Of a stretch of 64,000 bases of DNA, positions 18,126 to 26,866 are shown one piece after another (position 1 is the first letter of the stretch; every line of letters starts with the position of its first letter). The position numbers were made by a program, and so were the translations under genes. Origin of the DNA: SG8-40 sp963792855 (GTDB taxonomy: Bacteria > Pseudomonadota > Gammaproteobacteria > Burkholderiales > Eutrophovitaceae); assembly GCA_963792855.1 (NCBI GenBank), contig CAWBXZ010000007.1, positions 186,001-250,000 on the forward strand. The letters run 5' to 3'. The notes below the pieces were generated by a model. That model did not search any database, had not been told where the DNA came from, and saw nothing but the letters and a program-made list of their open reading frames with translations.

Positions 18126-20534
18126 TCAATACGCGTTACGCGGAAGAGTGCGCGGCGGCACCGTGTTCTCGTCCGAGACGGTGATGATCACGCGATCGAG
18201 TGCGCCGTTGTAGGCGTACGGGTCGGCGTACATCTTCGACACCTGGGTGCCGGTATCCCGTCCGATGTCGAAGGTCTCCGCCAATGAGTACGTGCTGACA
18301 TGCATAAGCGGCATCTCTGTCTCGTCCACTTTGACGCCATTGATATAGAGCTCGCCCTTGCCGCCGAACTCCCTGGTCTTGATGAAGTTGAACTTCACAT
18401 CGACCGGGCCCCTGTCCAGCGGCTTGGATTCGAGGATGTAATGCACGCCGTCGAGGTAGTTGTAGTCGTAGTACACGCGTTCGTTCTTGACGAACATCGA
18501 GAATCCGCCCGTCATGCCGCCGACCGCTACGAGCACGCCTGACTCGCCGCCCTTGCGTTCGAGACGGGTTTCAATGGTGTGTGCGCGGTTCTTGACCGGC
18601 GCGGAAGATTTTTCTGCGATGCGAACCGCGCCCGGTGCGTAGTAGACGAACTCCTTCTGATCGCCGAACAGCCGGTCCTGTTGCTTGCCGAGGCGCGCGA
18701 TCATGTCGTCGTAGAGCGGATAGACGTTGTACTTCCAGGCTTCCTCATCGAATATCGCGACCAATTCAGCCAGTTTCTCCGGGTTCTCTTTCGCCAGGTT
18801 GCGTGACTCGGAGAAGTCCTCGGCGACGTGGTAAAGCTCCCACTCGTCCTGGTCGAATGGCAGAACGACATTCACGTCCCACGGCATGCGGTTGCCGTGC
18901 AGGGTGACCGCCTTCCAGCCATCGGCCCAGATGGCGCGGTTGCCGAACATTTCGTAGTACTGGCGTTGCTTGGCATTGGGCGCATCCGGATTGTCGAAGG
19001 CATACTTCATCGACACCCCGTCCATCGGTTGCTGCTTCACGCCGTGATACTCCTCGGGGACCGCGACGCCGGCGGCTTCGAGTATGGTCGGCGCGATGTC
19101 GCTGATGTGGTGATACTGGCTGCGAATCTCGCCTTTGGCCTGGATGCCGTTTGGCCAGTGTACGACGAGGTGATCTTGCTGGCCGCCGCGGTGCTCCGAT
19201 TGCTTGAAGTACCGGAATGGCGTGTTGCCGGCCATCGCCCAGCCGGCGTGGTAGTGCGGATAGGTGTTCGCCCGGCCCCAGTCTTCGAGAGCACGCAGGT
19301 TCGCATCGAGCGGGGTCTGCAGGCCGTTCAGAACATAGGTTTCATTGAAAGTCCCGGCGAGGCCGCCTTCGCCGCTGGCGCCGTTGTCGGCCGTGACGAA
19401 GATCAGCGTATTGTCGAGCTCGCCGATGCGCTTGAGTTCGTTGACAACACGGCCGATCTGGAGATCAACCCATTCCATTTGCGCGGCGAACACTTCCATC
19501 TGTCGCGCGTACAGTTTCTTTTCCCTTGCGGGCAGCGAGTCCCATGCAGGGATTGCTTCGATGCGTTCCGTCAGTTCCGTGTTGGCGGGAACGATGCCCA
19601 GTTCCTTCTGGCGCGCGATGATCTGTTCGCGGGCCTTGTCCCAGCCCATGTCGAATTTGCCCTTGTACTTGTTGATGTGGCTGTCGGGCGCGTGGTGCGG
19701 CGAATGCATCGAGCCCGACGCCCACAGCATCATGAACGGCAGATCGGGTTTGATTGACTTGTGTCCGGTGATCCATTCGATCGCGCGGTCAGCGAGATCC
19801 TTATCGAGGTGCACGGACTTGCGATACGGCTCCGGCGTGTGGTCGTTCCACATCACCGGCACGAACTGATGTACGTCGGCTGCCATGAACGTGTAGGCAT
19901 GCTGAAAGCCTTCGCCGCTTGGCCAGCGATCGAACGGTCCGACCTGCGAGACTTCGTACAGTGGTGTGTGGTCCCACTTGCCCAGCGCATAGTTGATGTA
20001 GCCGGCTTCGGCCAGGTAATTGGCCACGGACTTCGCGGACTCCGGCATCACGGCGTTATAACCGGGGAAGCCCATTGCGGTCAGCGCATGGCTGCCCAGC
20101 CCGATCGAGTGCGGATTGCGCCCCGCCATCAGCGAAGCGCGGCTTGGCGAACACAGTGCCGTCGTGTGAAAGTTGTTGAAGCGCAGGCCATTCGCTGCCA
20201 GCGCATCAATGTTTGGAGTCTCTATCAGCCCGCCGAAACTGCCGACCTGGGCGAAGCCGACATCGTCGAGCAAAAAGATAATGACGTTTGGCGCGTCCTT
20301 CCCTGGTTCGTCGTACTCGGGCCACCACTCCTTCGAGTCCTCGTAGCGTTCCGCGATCACGCCGCCAAAACCTTCGACTTTCTTGATTTTGAGGCCGTCG
20401 ACCATCTGTACCCCGTACTTCTCCGGAGCGGGCTTGGGCGCTGCCGCCTCCTTGCTTGTTTCGGATTCCGTGTCGCAAGCGGCGAGCGAAAGTCCGAGTA
20501 TCGAGGCAGCGAGAAAACGAATAAACATCATCAT
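18126..20534 (-). CDS. Arylsulfatase-type sulfatase, predicted lipoprotein
   Basis: 802 residues from ATG 20534 (first of three Met codons), with AGGGGTGA upstream. Lipobox LSLAAC (Cys20). Sulfatase core: metal-binding Asp90-Asp91 in FLLDDVGFAQ, the formylglycine motif C128-S-P-S-R, GKWDHTP and TADNGASGEGGL for the rest of the active site. The C-terminal 200 residues are beta-rich. Requires a formylglycine-generating enzyme, which is not in the window. Hydrolyses sulfate esters at the membrane surface; substrate unknown. Confidence 0.92.
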   Translation of the reverse strand: MMMFIRFLAASILGLSLAACDTESETSKEAAAPKPAPEKYGVQMVDGLKIKKVEGFGGVIAERYEDSKEWWPEYDEPGKDAPNVIIFLLDDVGFAQVGSFGGLIETPNIDALAANGLRFNNFHTTALCSPSRASLMAGRNPHSIGLGSHALTAMGFPGYNAVMPESAKSVANYLAEAGYINYALGKWDHTPLYEVSQVGPFDRWPSGEGFQHAYTFMAADVHQFVPVMWNDHTPEPYRKSVHLDKDLADRAIEWITGHKSIKPDLPFMMLWASGSMHSPHHAPDSHINKYKGKFDMGWDKAREQIIARQKELGIVPANTELTERIEAIPAWDSLPAREKKLYARQMEVFAAQMEWVDLQIGRVVNELKRIGELDNTLIFVTADNGASGEGGLAGTFNETYVLNGLQTPLDANLRALEDWGRANTYPHYHAGWAMAGNTPFRYFKQSEHRGGQQDHLVVHWPNGIQAKGEIRSQYHHISDIAPTILEAAGVAVPEEYHGVKQQPMDGVSMKYAFDNPDAPNAKQRQYYEMFGNRAIWADGWKAVTLHGNRMPWDVNVVLPFDQDEWELYHVAEDFSESRNLAKENPEKLAELVAIFDEEAWKYNVYPLYDDMIARLGKQQDRLFGDQKEFVYYAPGAVRIAEKSSAPVKNRAHTIETRLERKGGESGVLVAVGGMTGGFSMFVKNERVYYDYNYLDGVHYILESKPLDRGPVDVKFNFIKTREFGGKGELYINGVKVDETEMPLMHVSTYSLAETFDIGRDTGTQVSKMYADPYAYNGALDRVIITVSDENTVPPRTLPRNAY

Positions 20535-20936
20535 GGGAGTCACCCCTTTCAAAAAGTCACATTCGAAGGTCGTGGAAGCGGCCATTCGCCTCTTGGTGAT
20601 TGCGCCACATTTCGGAATTAGCGAATGGACGGTTACATCCGAAAGTCCGAGGTGTCGTGACGCGGTGTCAATGGTCCGGCCGGGAGCGAAATTTGTGTGG
20701 AACCCGGCCAGGGTATTTAACTGGCTTTTTGCCGCCTCGGGCATTGTTCCGGAACAAACACGTTACGGTCTCGATCAGCAGAAGTTGCACTGTCTTGTCC
20801 GGCAACGTCGCCCTGCCGGCGACGGTGAGCCGCGATCAGGTGTCGTTGGCGAGTGTGATGTATGCGGGGAATTGTACCGTGTTGCGCCGGACCTTACCGC
20901 GGTTGGCGAGGCGCACCGGCTTGCTCAGGGCGAACG
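20535..20936. other. Intergenic region between yaeQ and sulfatase
   Basis: About 400 bp. It contains a 7-bp stem CGTCGCC/GGCGACG at 20806-20824 that may end the yaeQ transcript. The rest should hold the sulfatase promoter; I see no recognisable operator, and the plus-strand frames crossing it look like shadows. Confidence 0.35.
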
Positions 20937-21479
20937 CTAGCCGGTGTGTCTTTGCTGAGGGACCAGTTGCACGGTGTCGTTGGCGCTGGATGCCCAGACG
21001 TGCCCGTCCTGAATGGTTATCTGCAAATCCATGTTGCGCGCGGCAAGTCCGGCAAGCGCCTGGGTATCGGGCTGCGGCAGATCGACCACCATCAGTTTAT
21101 TCAGGCGCGCCAGCGAGATTTCATTTTGTTGCCACCACAACTGCGCGGCCCGGCCGCCGTAACTGTAGACGATCACCTTGTCGGCGCGCCCGCAGGCTTT
21201 GCGGATCCGTTTCTCGTCCGGCAGGCCGACATCGATCCACAACTGGATATTGCCGGTCAGATCCTTGCGCCACAGATCCGGCTCGTCATCGGTGCTCAAT
21301 CCTGCTCCGAACGTCAATGCCTCGTCGGCGTTCAGTGCGAATGCGAGCAGTCGAACCATCATGCGCTCCTCGGTCTCTGACGGATGGCGCGCCACGGTAA
21401 GCGTGTGGTCCTGATAGTAGTTGCGGTCCATGTCGGTGACATGAATCTCCGCCTTGCAGATGGTTGCCTTGAGGGCCAT
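20937..21479 (-). CDS. yaeQ: YaeQ family protein
   Basis: 180 residues, the family's usual size. ATICKAEIHVTDMDRNYYQDHTLTVARHPSETEERMM, in pieces, and ALTFGAGLSTDDEPDLW, QLWIDVGLPDEKRIRKACGRA are diagnostic of YaeQ. The fold is PD-(D/E)XK nuclease-like; E. coli YaeQ was found as a high-copy suppressor related to RfaH. Cytosolic. Biochemical role remains unclear. Confidence 0.93.
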   Translation of the reverse strand: MALKATICKAEIHVTDMDRNYYQDHTLTVARHPSETEERMMVRLLAFALNADEALTFGAGLSTDDEPDLWRKDLTGNIQLWIDVGLPDEKRIRKACGRADKVIVYSYGGRAAQLWWQQNEISLARLNKLMVVDLPQPDTQALAGLAARNMDLQITIQDGHVWASSANDTVQLVPQQRHTG

Positions 21480-21560
21480 GTGATGGTGCTATGGGTGAGA
21501 ATGTGGTGAGCCAGGATGCCGAACGTGTCATGTCCGACGCGTCGTGAAAGTGATGGCGGA

Positions 21561-22745
21561 TTACTCCGGCAATACCGGCATGACGCGTTTCAGGTAGCCA
21601 TCGAACAACGGAACGGTAAAGCTGTTGTCGCCATGCGAAGGACTGTAAATCATGCCTTTGCCAATCAATGTCGCGCGCGTGGGCGCGACGGACTGTACTT
21701 CCTTTTTGAGAATTTGCGCGATGTCACCCGACCGCCTTGCTCCGGGTTCGAGTTCAGCCATCGCGCGCAAGTATTTCTTTTCCACCGGCGTCAGTCGGTC
21801 AAAACGCACCCGGAAGAAACTGGCATCCAGCTCCGCAATCGCCAGTTCGGTGGCGGACACGGCGTCCTCGCGGGTGATCGGGGATTGGCTTGCACAGTGC
21901 CAGCAGTGCTTGCCCCACTCCTGCAGGAAATACGGATAGGCCTGCGTTTGCTGAAGAATTTCCTGTAGCGCCCCGTCTTCATAGCGTACGTCTCGTTCGA
22001 GTGCGGGTGCGACCAGCGCCTTGCGCGCGTCCTTTTCGGCGAGCGGGCCGATCTCCGGAAACTCGAACATCCGCTCGGCATACGACTTGGCGCGCCCGGC
22101 ACGCCCGACCAGTTGCGGAAGCCCGGCACCGATAAGGACGATAGGCAACTGTGCTTGCGCGCACCGGTGCAGCGCGGTGATCAGCGACGCGAATTCGTCC
22201 TCGGCGACGTACTGCAACTCATCGATGAAAAAAACGACGGCGGTGTGCTTTTCTTTTGCTGCCTTGCCGACCTCGAGGAAAAGTTCGATCAGATCGTGTT
22301 CCAGATCGCCCGAATCGGCGACGCCGGGCGTATTGCCCAGATCCACACCGAATTCCACGTCACGGTATTTCACCTTCATGGCGTTGACGAAACCGCCGAG
22401 TACTTTCAGCGCTTGCTGGGCGAGGTTGCCGGCCGCGGCGACCCGGTCCAGTTTCAGCAGCGCGGAGCGCAGGTGCGGAATCAGCAGCGCTGGAAGCGAG
22501 CGTTTTTCCGGTGCTTCCATGCTGACCACCACAAATCCCCGCGCCTCGGATTCCTGGGCGATGCGGGTCAGCAGCACGGTCTTGCCGACACCGCGCAACC
22601 CGACCAGCAGCAGGCTGCGCGCAGCCAGGCCGTTGCGAAACCGGTCGAGTGCGATCGCCGCTCTCTCGATGATCTCGTCCCGGCCTGCCAGTTCCGGTGG
22701 CAGGGTGCCGGCGCCCGGGGCATAGGGGTTGGTGCGCGGGTCCAT
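21561..22745 (-). CDS. AAA+ ATPase, Orc1/Cdc6-like
   Basis: 394 residues. Walker A GLRGVGKT (about residues 49-56), Walker B VVFFIDELQY (about 169-178), sensor region IVLIGAGLPQL and a C-terminal winged-helix-like domain (LEPGARRSGDIAQILKK). This matches the single-gene ATP-binding family found widely next to toxin or transposon genes and as orphans in actinobacteria and proteobacteria. Partner unknown; none of its neighbours looks like one. Promoter should lie in the AT-richer stretch 22746-22810. Confidence 0.8.
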   Translation of the reverse strand: MDPRTNPYAPGAGTLPPELAGRDEIIERAAIALDRFRNGLAARSLLLVGLRGVGKTVLLTRIAQESEARGFVVVSMEAPEKRSLPALLIPHLRSALLKLDRVAAAGNLAQQALKVLGGFVNAMKVKYRDVEFGVDLGNTPGVADSGDLEHDLIELFLEVGKAAKEKHTAVVFFIDELQYVAEDEFASLITALHRCAQAQLPIVLIGAGLPQLVGRAGRAKSYAERMFEFPEIGPLAEKDARKALVAPALERDVRYEDGALQEILQQTQAYPYFLQEWGKHCWHCASQSPITREDAVSATELAIAELDASFFRVRFDRLTPVEKKYLRAMAELEPGARRSGDIAQILKKEVQSVAPTRATLIGKGMIYSPSHGDNSFTVPLFDGYLKRVMPVLPE

Positions 22746-23021
22746 GTATACGGATGTTACTCGATGTTATGGAAAAACACTAATACGAGTAACTTCGCTA
22801 ACTTTGTCGTTTGATTGCCATAGTGCGCGTTGGCCCCAGGGCACCGAGGCGCTTCCCGCCGCGCAAGCCGGGTGTTGTGGTTGCCGATTTCCAATACGGC
22901 GCGAGACTTCAATCCATGCTGTTGAAGAATGAAAGGCGGCGGTCTTGCCCGGCCATCCGAGCCCGCAAACGAGCCTGTCCCGACTGCCGTTCGCGTCGAT
23001 GGCCCGGTTGTCCGCCAGCAA

Positions 23022-23726
23022 TCAGGGTGCGCGCTTCATTCCGCTAAACATGGCGCGAACAAGGTTCTCCCGGTGCGCGATGCTGGAGACGATCACGCCT
23101 GCGATGTGCAGTAACACCAGCAGGACGGTGAAATTAGCGAAAAACTCATGAATTTCTTCCCAGGCATCTTCGGCCGCCGCAAGCGGCTGGTTCGCCTGCG
23201 TCAGGCTCTCGTTGCGGGCCGACGGGCGACCGCTTTCGTGCTCGTCGTCTTCCTCTTCGTGATAGCCCCTGTTTTCGTGTGTCTCGCCCTCCCCCAGGGT
23301 GTTTCCCACGGTTACGAGCCATCCATCCGCTGCGATACGACCGGCCAGTGGTCCGCCACCTTCAAGCCCAAGGACAACAAGGCCGCTGCCTCCGGTTGCA
23401 AGGATGCTGACAAGTAGCAGCAGAACCATCCACCCGCCGGCCGGATTGTGGCCCAGCGTACGCGGCGCGTTGCCGCTGAACTCCCCTCTCAGATAACGAA
23501 ACACGGTGGCGGGAGAGCGTACGAAATCGCTGAAGCGTGCGTGCTCGGTTCCGACAAAGCCCCAGATAATACGCAGAATGATCAGGAGCAGAATCCCGTA
23601 CCCCGTCCAGGCGTGCACCATCCCTTCGGTCTCGCCGGTGAGGTAGCCGAGTGTGAACAGTCCGGCCAGGCTCCAGTGGAAGATGCGGATGAATGGATCC
23701 CAGACCTTGATGGCATCGGTACGCAT
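23022..23726 (-). CDS. Cytochrome b561-type membrane cytochrome with charged insert
   Basis: 234 residues from ATG 23726 (GAGG upstream). Four helices; likely haem histidines His17 (IRIFHWSL), His38 (MVHAWTGYG), His193 and His207 (LLVLLHIAG). Matches the Ni-Fe hydrogenase b-type/cytochrome b561 family that passes electrons from quinol to small cytochromes. Odd feature: between helices 3 and 4 (about residues 145-185) is an insert with HENRGYHEEEDDEHES, very acidic and His-rich. Divergent from a membrane-tethered LuxR-type gene, which is the likely regulator. Confidence 0.85.
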   Translation of the reverse strand: MRTDAIKVWDPFIRIFHWSLAGLFTLGYLTGETEGMVHAWTGYGILLLIILRIIWGFVGTEHARFSDFVRSPATVFRYLRGEFSGNAPRTLGHNPAGGWMVLLLLVSILATGGSGLVVLGLEGGGPLAGRIAADGWLVTVGNTLGEGETHENRGYHEEEDDEHESGRPSARNESLTQANQPLAAAEDAWEEIHEFFANFTVLLVLLHIAGVIVSSIAHRENLVRAMFSGMKRAP

Positions 23727-23748
23727 TGCTGCCTCGCTCGATAAAGAT

Positions 23749-23794
23749 GATGCCCGTACAATGTTTTCAAAATCATCGGCATGCATCGGGCATC
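23749..23794. promoter_or_regulatory. Inverted repeat in the cytochrome b561/LuxR divergent promoter
   Basis: GATGCCCG (23749-23756) and CGGGCATC (23787-23794) are exact inverted copies 30 bp apart in a 92-bp divergent promoter region, so they are candidate sites for the LuxR-type protein or another regulator. Confidence 0.45.
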
Positions 23795-23818
23795 CGACCG
23801 ATTTGGGACATATGCCCA

Positions 23819-24319
23819 ATGAGACTATCGACTTCAGAAAAACTCATTCTTCTGCTGACCGCTGCGGTGGTACTTGCGAGCGCTGGTGACATCGTCAGTG
23901 ACCTGAGCCATGGCGCCCCGTTGAGGCACGTCCTGCAGGAAGTGGTTCTGATGGGTCTGGCGGCTCTATTGATGCTGCGCATGTTGTGGGACCTTCGTCA
24001 GAAACAGCGTCAGCTGGAAAGCCTGAAACAGGAACTGGCGCAACCGCGCACCGTCGCGAAGCCGGTCAATCCACTGGTCCACGGTGCCCGGCAGCGTCTG
24101 AGCGAAGCGGTCGATGCGCAATTTCGCGACTGGGAACTCAGTCCGAGCGAGCGGGAGGTCGGCGTATTGCTGATCAAGGGACTCAGCATCAAGGAGATTG
24201 CAGCGTTGCGCGAGACGCACGAGAAAACAGTGCGCCAGCAGGCCAGCGCGATCTACCGGAAAGCAGGCGTTTCCGGCCGGCATGCCTTTTCGGCCTGGTT
24301 TATTGAAGACTTGTTATAG
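23819..24319 (+). CDS. Membrane-anchored LuxR-type (GerE) regulator
   Basis: 166 residues from ATG 23819. Two N-terminal hydrophobic helices (about residues 8-25 and 36-56), a coiled-coil-like stretch (LRQKQRQLESLKQELAQ), then a GerE helix-turn-helix: LSPSEREVGVLLIKGLSIKEIA..HEKTVRQQASAIYRKAG (about residues 107-150). A transcription factor held in the inner membrane without a receiver domain is unusual; it could sense membrane or quinone state. Divergent from cytochrome b561. Confidence 0.85.
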   Translation: MRLSTSEKLILLLTAAVVLASAGDIVSDLSHGAPLRHVLQEVVLMGLAALLMLRMLWDLRQKQRQLESLKQELAQPRTVAKPVNPLVHGARQRLSEAVDAQFRDWELSPSEREVGVLLIKGLSIKEIAALRETHEKTVRQQASAIYRKAGVSGRHAFSAWFIEDLL

Positions 24320-24367
24320 ACCCCGCGCCGTCCTGATTACCGTTCCGAGGCCATGCTGAAAGTCGTC

Positions 24368-25258
24368 TCACCGCGTTCGTGGCGGTGCGATGACCACGTC
24401 CCGGTAAGCGTGCCGCTTCGAGATCAGTCTGGAATGGTCAAAAACATCGAGCGCGGTTTCATAGTGTTGCGGGTCGATCGCGATGTCGCCGCTCCAGTTG
24501 CCGAGTTGCTGATAAAAAGCGACAGCGGCCGCGATTGCTTCCACCGCCATGTCCGGAAAGAAGCTTGCCTCTGCTTTCGCGACCTCCATTGGATCGGCCG
24601 TATTGACCCAGGCGCGTGACGTCCGGTAGGCGGCGGTAAACCGTTTTGCGTCGTCCGTGGCGAGCCAGTCCCACCGGCACGCCACACTGCTGAACGCCAC
24701 CGGACCGATCGATTTTCCGACCGACGCGACGATGTGCCCGGTGCCCGTGTGCTCGAGTTGCTGCGGCCAGGCGCCTTGCTCGTGGAAATAGTCACCTTCG
24801 CCGGCCTGCCACTGCCGCATCATTTGCTCGCCGCCGCCTGACTGAATCCGTTCGCAATCATCCAGGTCGACACCTTCCCGGTGCAGCGCGTAGCGCAGCA
24901 TCGCTTCCGGTTGGCCGCCATGCACGTGCAGCAACTTCTTGCCCTTCAGGTCTGGCCAGGCGAAATCCGGTTCGGGTTGCCGCGCGGCGATAATGAATCC
25001 GTCGTAGCAGTTGATCTGGGCGAAGTGAACCATGTCCGGTTTTTCGCCTTTCTCCAACTGACCCCAACTGGCGGATACGGCAGACTGGCCAACGTCGACG
25101 CGGCCGGATGCGATCTCCGCGCCGGTGCGCTGTCCCGCGCCAACGACCTGGTAGGTTCCCTCGAGACCTTCCTTCTGGAGGAATCCGCCGGCGATGCAAC
25201 AGATGAAGGGGCTGTAGAAAGCCGAGTGGCGTGACGCCATCAGTTTGATCGATTTCAT
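24368..25258 (-). CDS. SsuA/THI5-like substrate-binding protein without signal peptide
   Basis: 296 residues. The type-2 periplasmic-binding fold is suggested by GFLQKEGLEGTYQVVGAGQRTGAEIASGRVD in pieces, DFAWPDLKGKKLLH and PMEVAKAEASFF, as in NMT1/SsuA/TauA proteins. No signal peptide is present and the preceding DNA (85 bp to the previous gene) offers none. No ABC permease or ATPase lies near. It lacks the CCCFC motif of THI5 pyrimidine synthase. Possibly a cytosolic ligand-binding or enzyme form; it closes a four-gene minus-strand run with a CMD protein, an SDR and a MATE transporter. Confidence 0.7.
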   Translation of the reverse strand: MKSIKLMASRHSAFYSPFICCIAGGFLQKEGLEGTYQVVGAGQRTGAEIASGRVDVGQSAVSASWGQLEKGEKPDMVHFAQINCYDGFIIAARQPEPDFAWPDLKGKKLLHVHGGQPEAMLRYALHREGVDLDDCERIQSGGGEQMMRQWQAGEGDYFHEQGAWPQQLEHTGTGHIVASVGKSIGPVAFSSVACRWDWLATDDAKRFTAAYRTSRAWVNTADPMEVAKAEASFFPDMAVEAIAAAVAFYQQLGNWSGDIAIDPQHYETALDVFDHSRLISKRHAYRDVVIAPPRTR

Positions 25259-25344
25259 TGAAACTCCTTGTGCGATTCGCCGGCCGGGTGGACACGCAAC
25301 GAACCGGGCCCATGACAGCGCGTCACCGCACGGGTTCTTGTCGC

Positions 25345-25896
25345 TTAATCGGGAAACGGCGAAGGTTCGCCCGCCGGCAACGGCGCTTCGAATGCGTTGA
25401 GCGTGGTCGACACCATGCAGTAATAACCGACAATGGCGACCAGGTCGACCAGTGTTTGCGTACCGAAAGTGTCGAGTGCGCGCTGGTAGGTCGCATCGCC
25501 GATGCGACGCGTTGCGAGCAGTTCGGTGCTCAGCTCGTAGACAACGATATCTTCCTCGCTGGTGAACTCCGGGCGTTTGCCCGCGGCCAGCGCCTGGATG
25601 ATGTGCTCCTCCACGCCCGCCTTGCGCGCCAGTTCGGCATGCGCGTAGAACTCGAACTCCGCTTTCCAGTAGCGCCCGGTAACGAGAATGGCGATCTCCG
25701 CGTGGCGTTTGGTCGGCACCGACTGAAAGCGCAGGTATTCGCTCAGGTCGCGCGCGCGCTTTGCGAGTTCGGGGCTGTGCAGCCAGGCCGGGTAAGGGCC
25801 CATGACCTTGCCGTGCGGTCCCGAGGTGATCAGGTGTGCGACCGCTTTCTGTTCGTCGGACATTGATTCAGGTGTCAGATCCGGTAAGCGCTTCAT
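25345..25896 (-). CDS. Carboxymuconolactone decarboxylase (CMD) family protein
   Basis: 183 residues. ELAKRARDLSEYLRFQS..RHAEIAILVTGRYWKAEFEFYAHAELARKAGV (in pieces) is the CMD/AhpD helical core. The CxxC redox pair of AhpD is absent, so a decarboxylase or other non-peroxidase role is more likely. Probably cotranscribed with the SDR gene upstream (75 bp) and the binding protein downstream. Confidence 0.85.
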   Translation of the reverse strand: MKRLPDLTPESMSDEQKAVAHLITSGPHGKVMGPYPAWLHSPELAKRARDLSEYLRFQSVPTKRHAEIAILVTGRYWKAEFEFYAHAELARKAGVEEHIIQALAAGKRPEFTSEEDIVVYELSTELLATRRIGDATYQRALDTFGTQTLVDLVAIVGYYCMVSTTLNAFEAPLPAGEPSPFPD

Positions 25897-25971
25897 AGTC
25901 TGTTTTCCACGGGTTGAAGTTATGGCCGGGCGATGCGCGTAACGATCAGGAATCCGTTGCGCGTTCGCAAC

Positions 25972-26769
25972 CTATCCCTTTCGCGCCAGCGCGCCGCCAT
26001 CCACCGGCAATTCAATTCCGGTAATGAAGTTCGCTTCGTCGGACGCGAGGAACAGTGCAGCGTTGGCAACATCCCAGGCCGTGCCCATCTTGCCGCGCAG
26101 CGGTACCTTGGCGTCCCTCATGGCGACGATCTCGTGCCGCGTTTTCCCCATGGCTCGCACACGGGTATCGACTGCCATCGGCGTGTCCATCAGGCCCGGA
26201 AGAATGACGTTGGCACGCACGCCGTAAGGCGCATTGTCGAGCGCGAGCTGTTGGGTAAAGGCAATCATGCCAGCCTTGGTTGTCTTGTAAGCGACCAGCG
26301 GGAAGTCGATCCACGCTGCCATCGAGGAAATGTTGATGATCGAGCCGCTGCCTTGTTCGCGCATGACAGGCACCACGTGTTTGCACGCCATGATGGTGCC
26401 GCGCAGATTGATGGCGTTGATGCGGTCGAACGTCTCTTCGGTGAGTTCAAGTAATGGTTGGTCGCCGCCGCCGACACTGACGCCGACATTGTTGTCGAGA
26501 ACGTCGATGCGACCCCATTGCTTGAGCGCGTAGGCGACCGCATCGGCGAGCGTCGATTCTACGGTGACGTCGGCTTCAAAGGCGATGCACTCCGCCCCGG
26601 TCTTTGTGATCAAGGCAGCCGTCTCCTGTGCGGAGTCCATGTCCCGATCTACCGCCAGCACCCGGGCGCCTTCCTGCGAAAAACGGATTGCCGTCGCGCG
26701 GCCGTTGCCGATGCCTTGTCCCGGACTCTGGCCGGCACCGACGATGATCGCGGTTTTGCCCTCGAGTCG
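25972..26769 (-). CDS. Short-chain dehydrogenase/reductase
   Basis: 265 residues from ATG 26769 with GAGGAG upstream. NAD(P) site TAIIVGAGQSPGQGIG (about residues 7-22), NNVGVS in place of NNAG, catalytic SSMAAWIDFPLVAYKTTK giving Ser, Tyr and Lys (about 145, 158, 162), and the C-terminal ITGIELPVDGG. Cytosolic oxidoreductase; the acidic residue after beta-2 (AVDRD) points to NAD(H). Substrate unknown. Confidence 0.9.
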   Translation of the reverse strand, partial: RLEGKTAIIVGAGQSPGQGIGNGRATAIRFSQEGARVLAVDRDMDSAQETAALITKTGAECIAFEADVTVESTLADAVAYALKQWGRIDVLDNNVGVSVGGGDQPLLELTEETFDRINAINLRGTIMACKHVVPVMREQGSGSIINISSMAAWIDFPLVAYKTTKAGMIAFTQQLALDNAPYGVRANVILPGLMDTPMAVDTRVRAMGKTRHEIVAMRDAKVPLRGKMGTAWDVANAALFLASDEANFITGIELPVDGGALARKG

Positions 26770-26866
26770 CATTTCGTTTCTCCTCGCGCTGTCTTCGGAT
26801 GATTCTCCCACGAACTGCCGCGTCACGATCTACTCGTCTCCGCCAAGCGGATCGCAGAGCCTTTGT

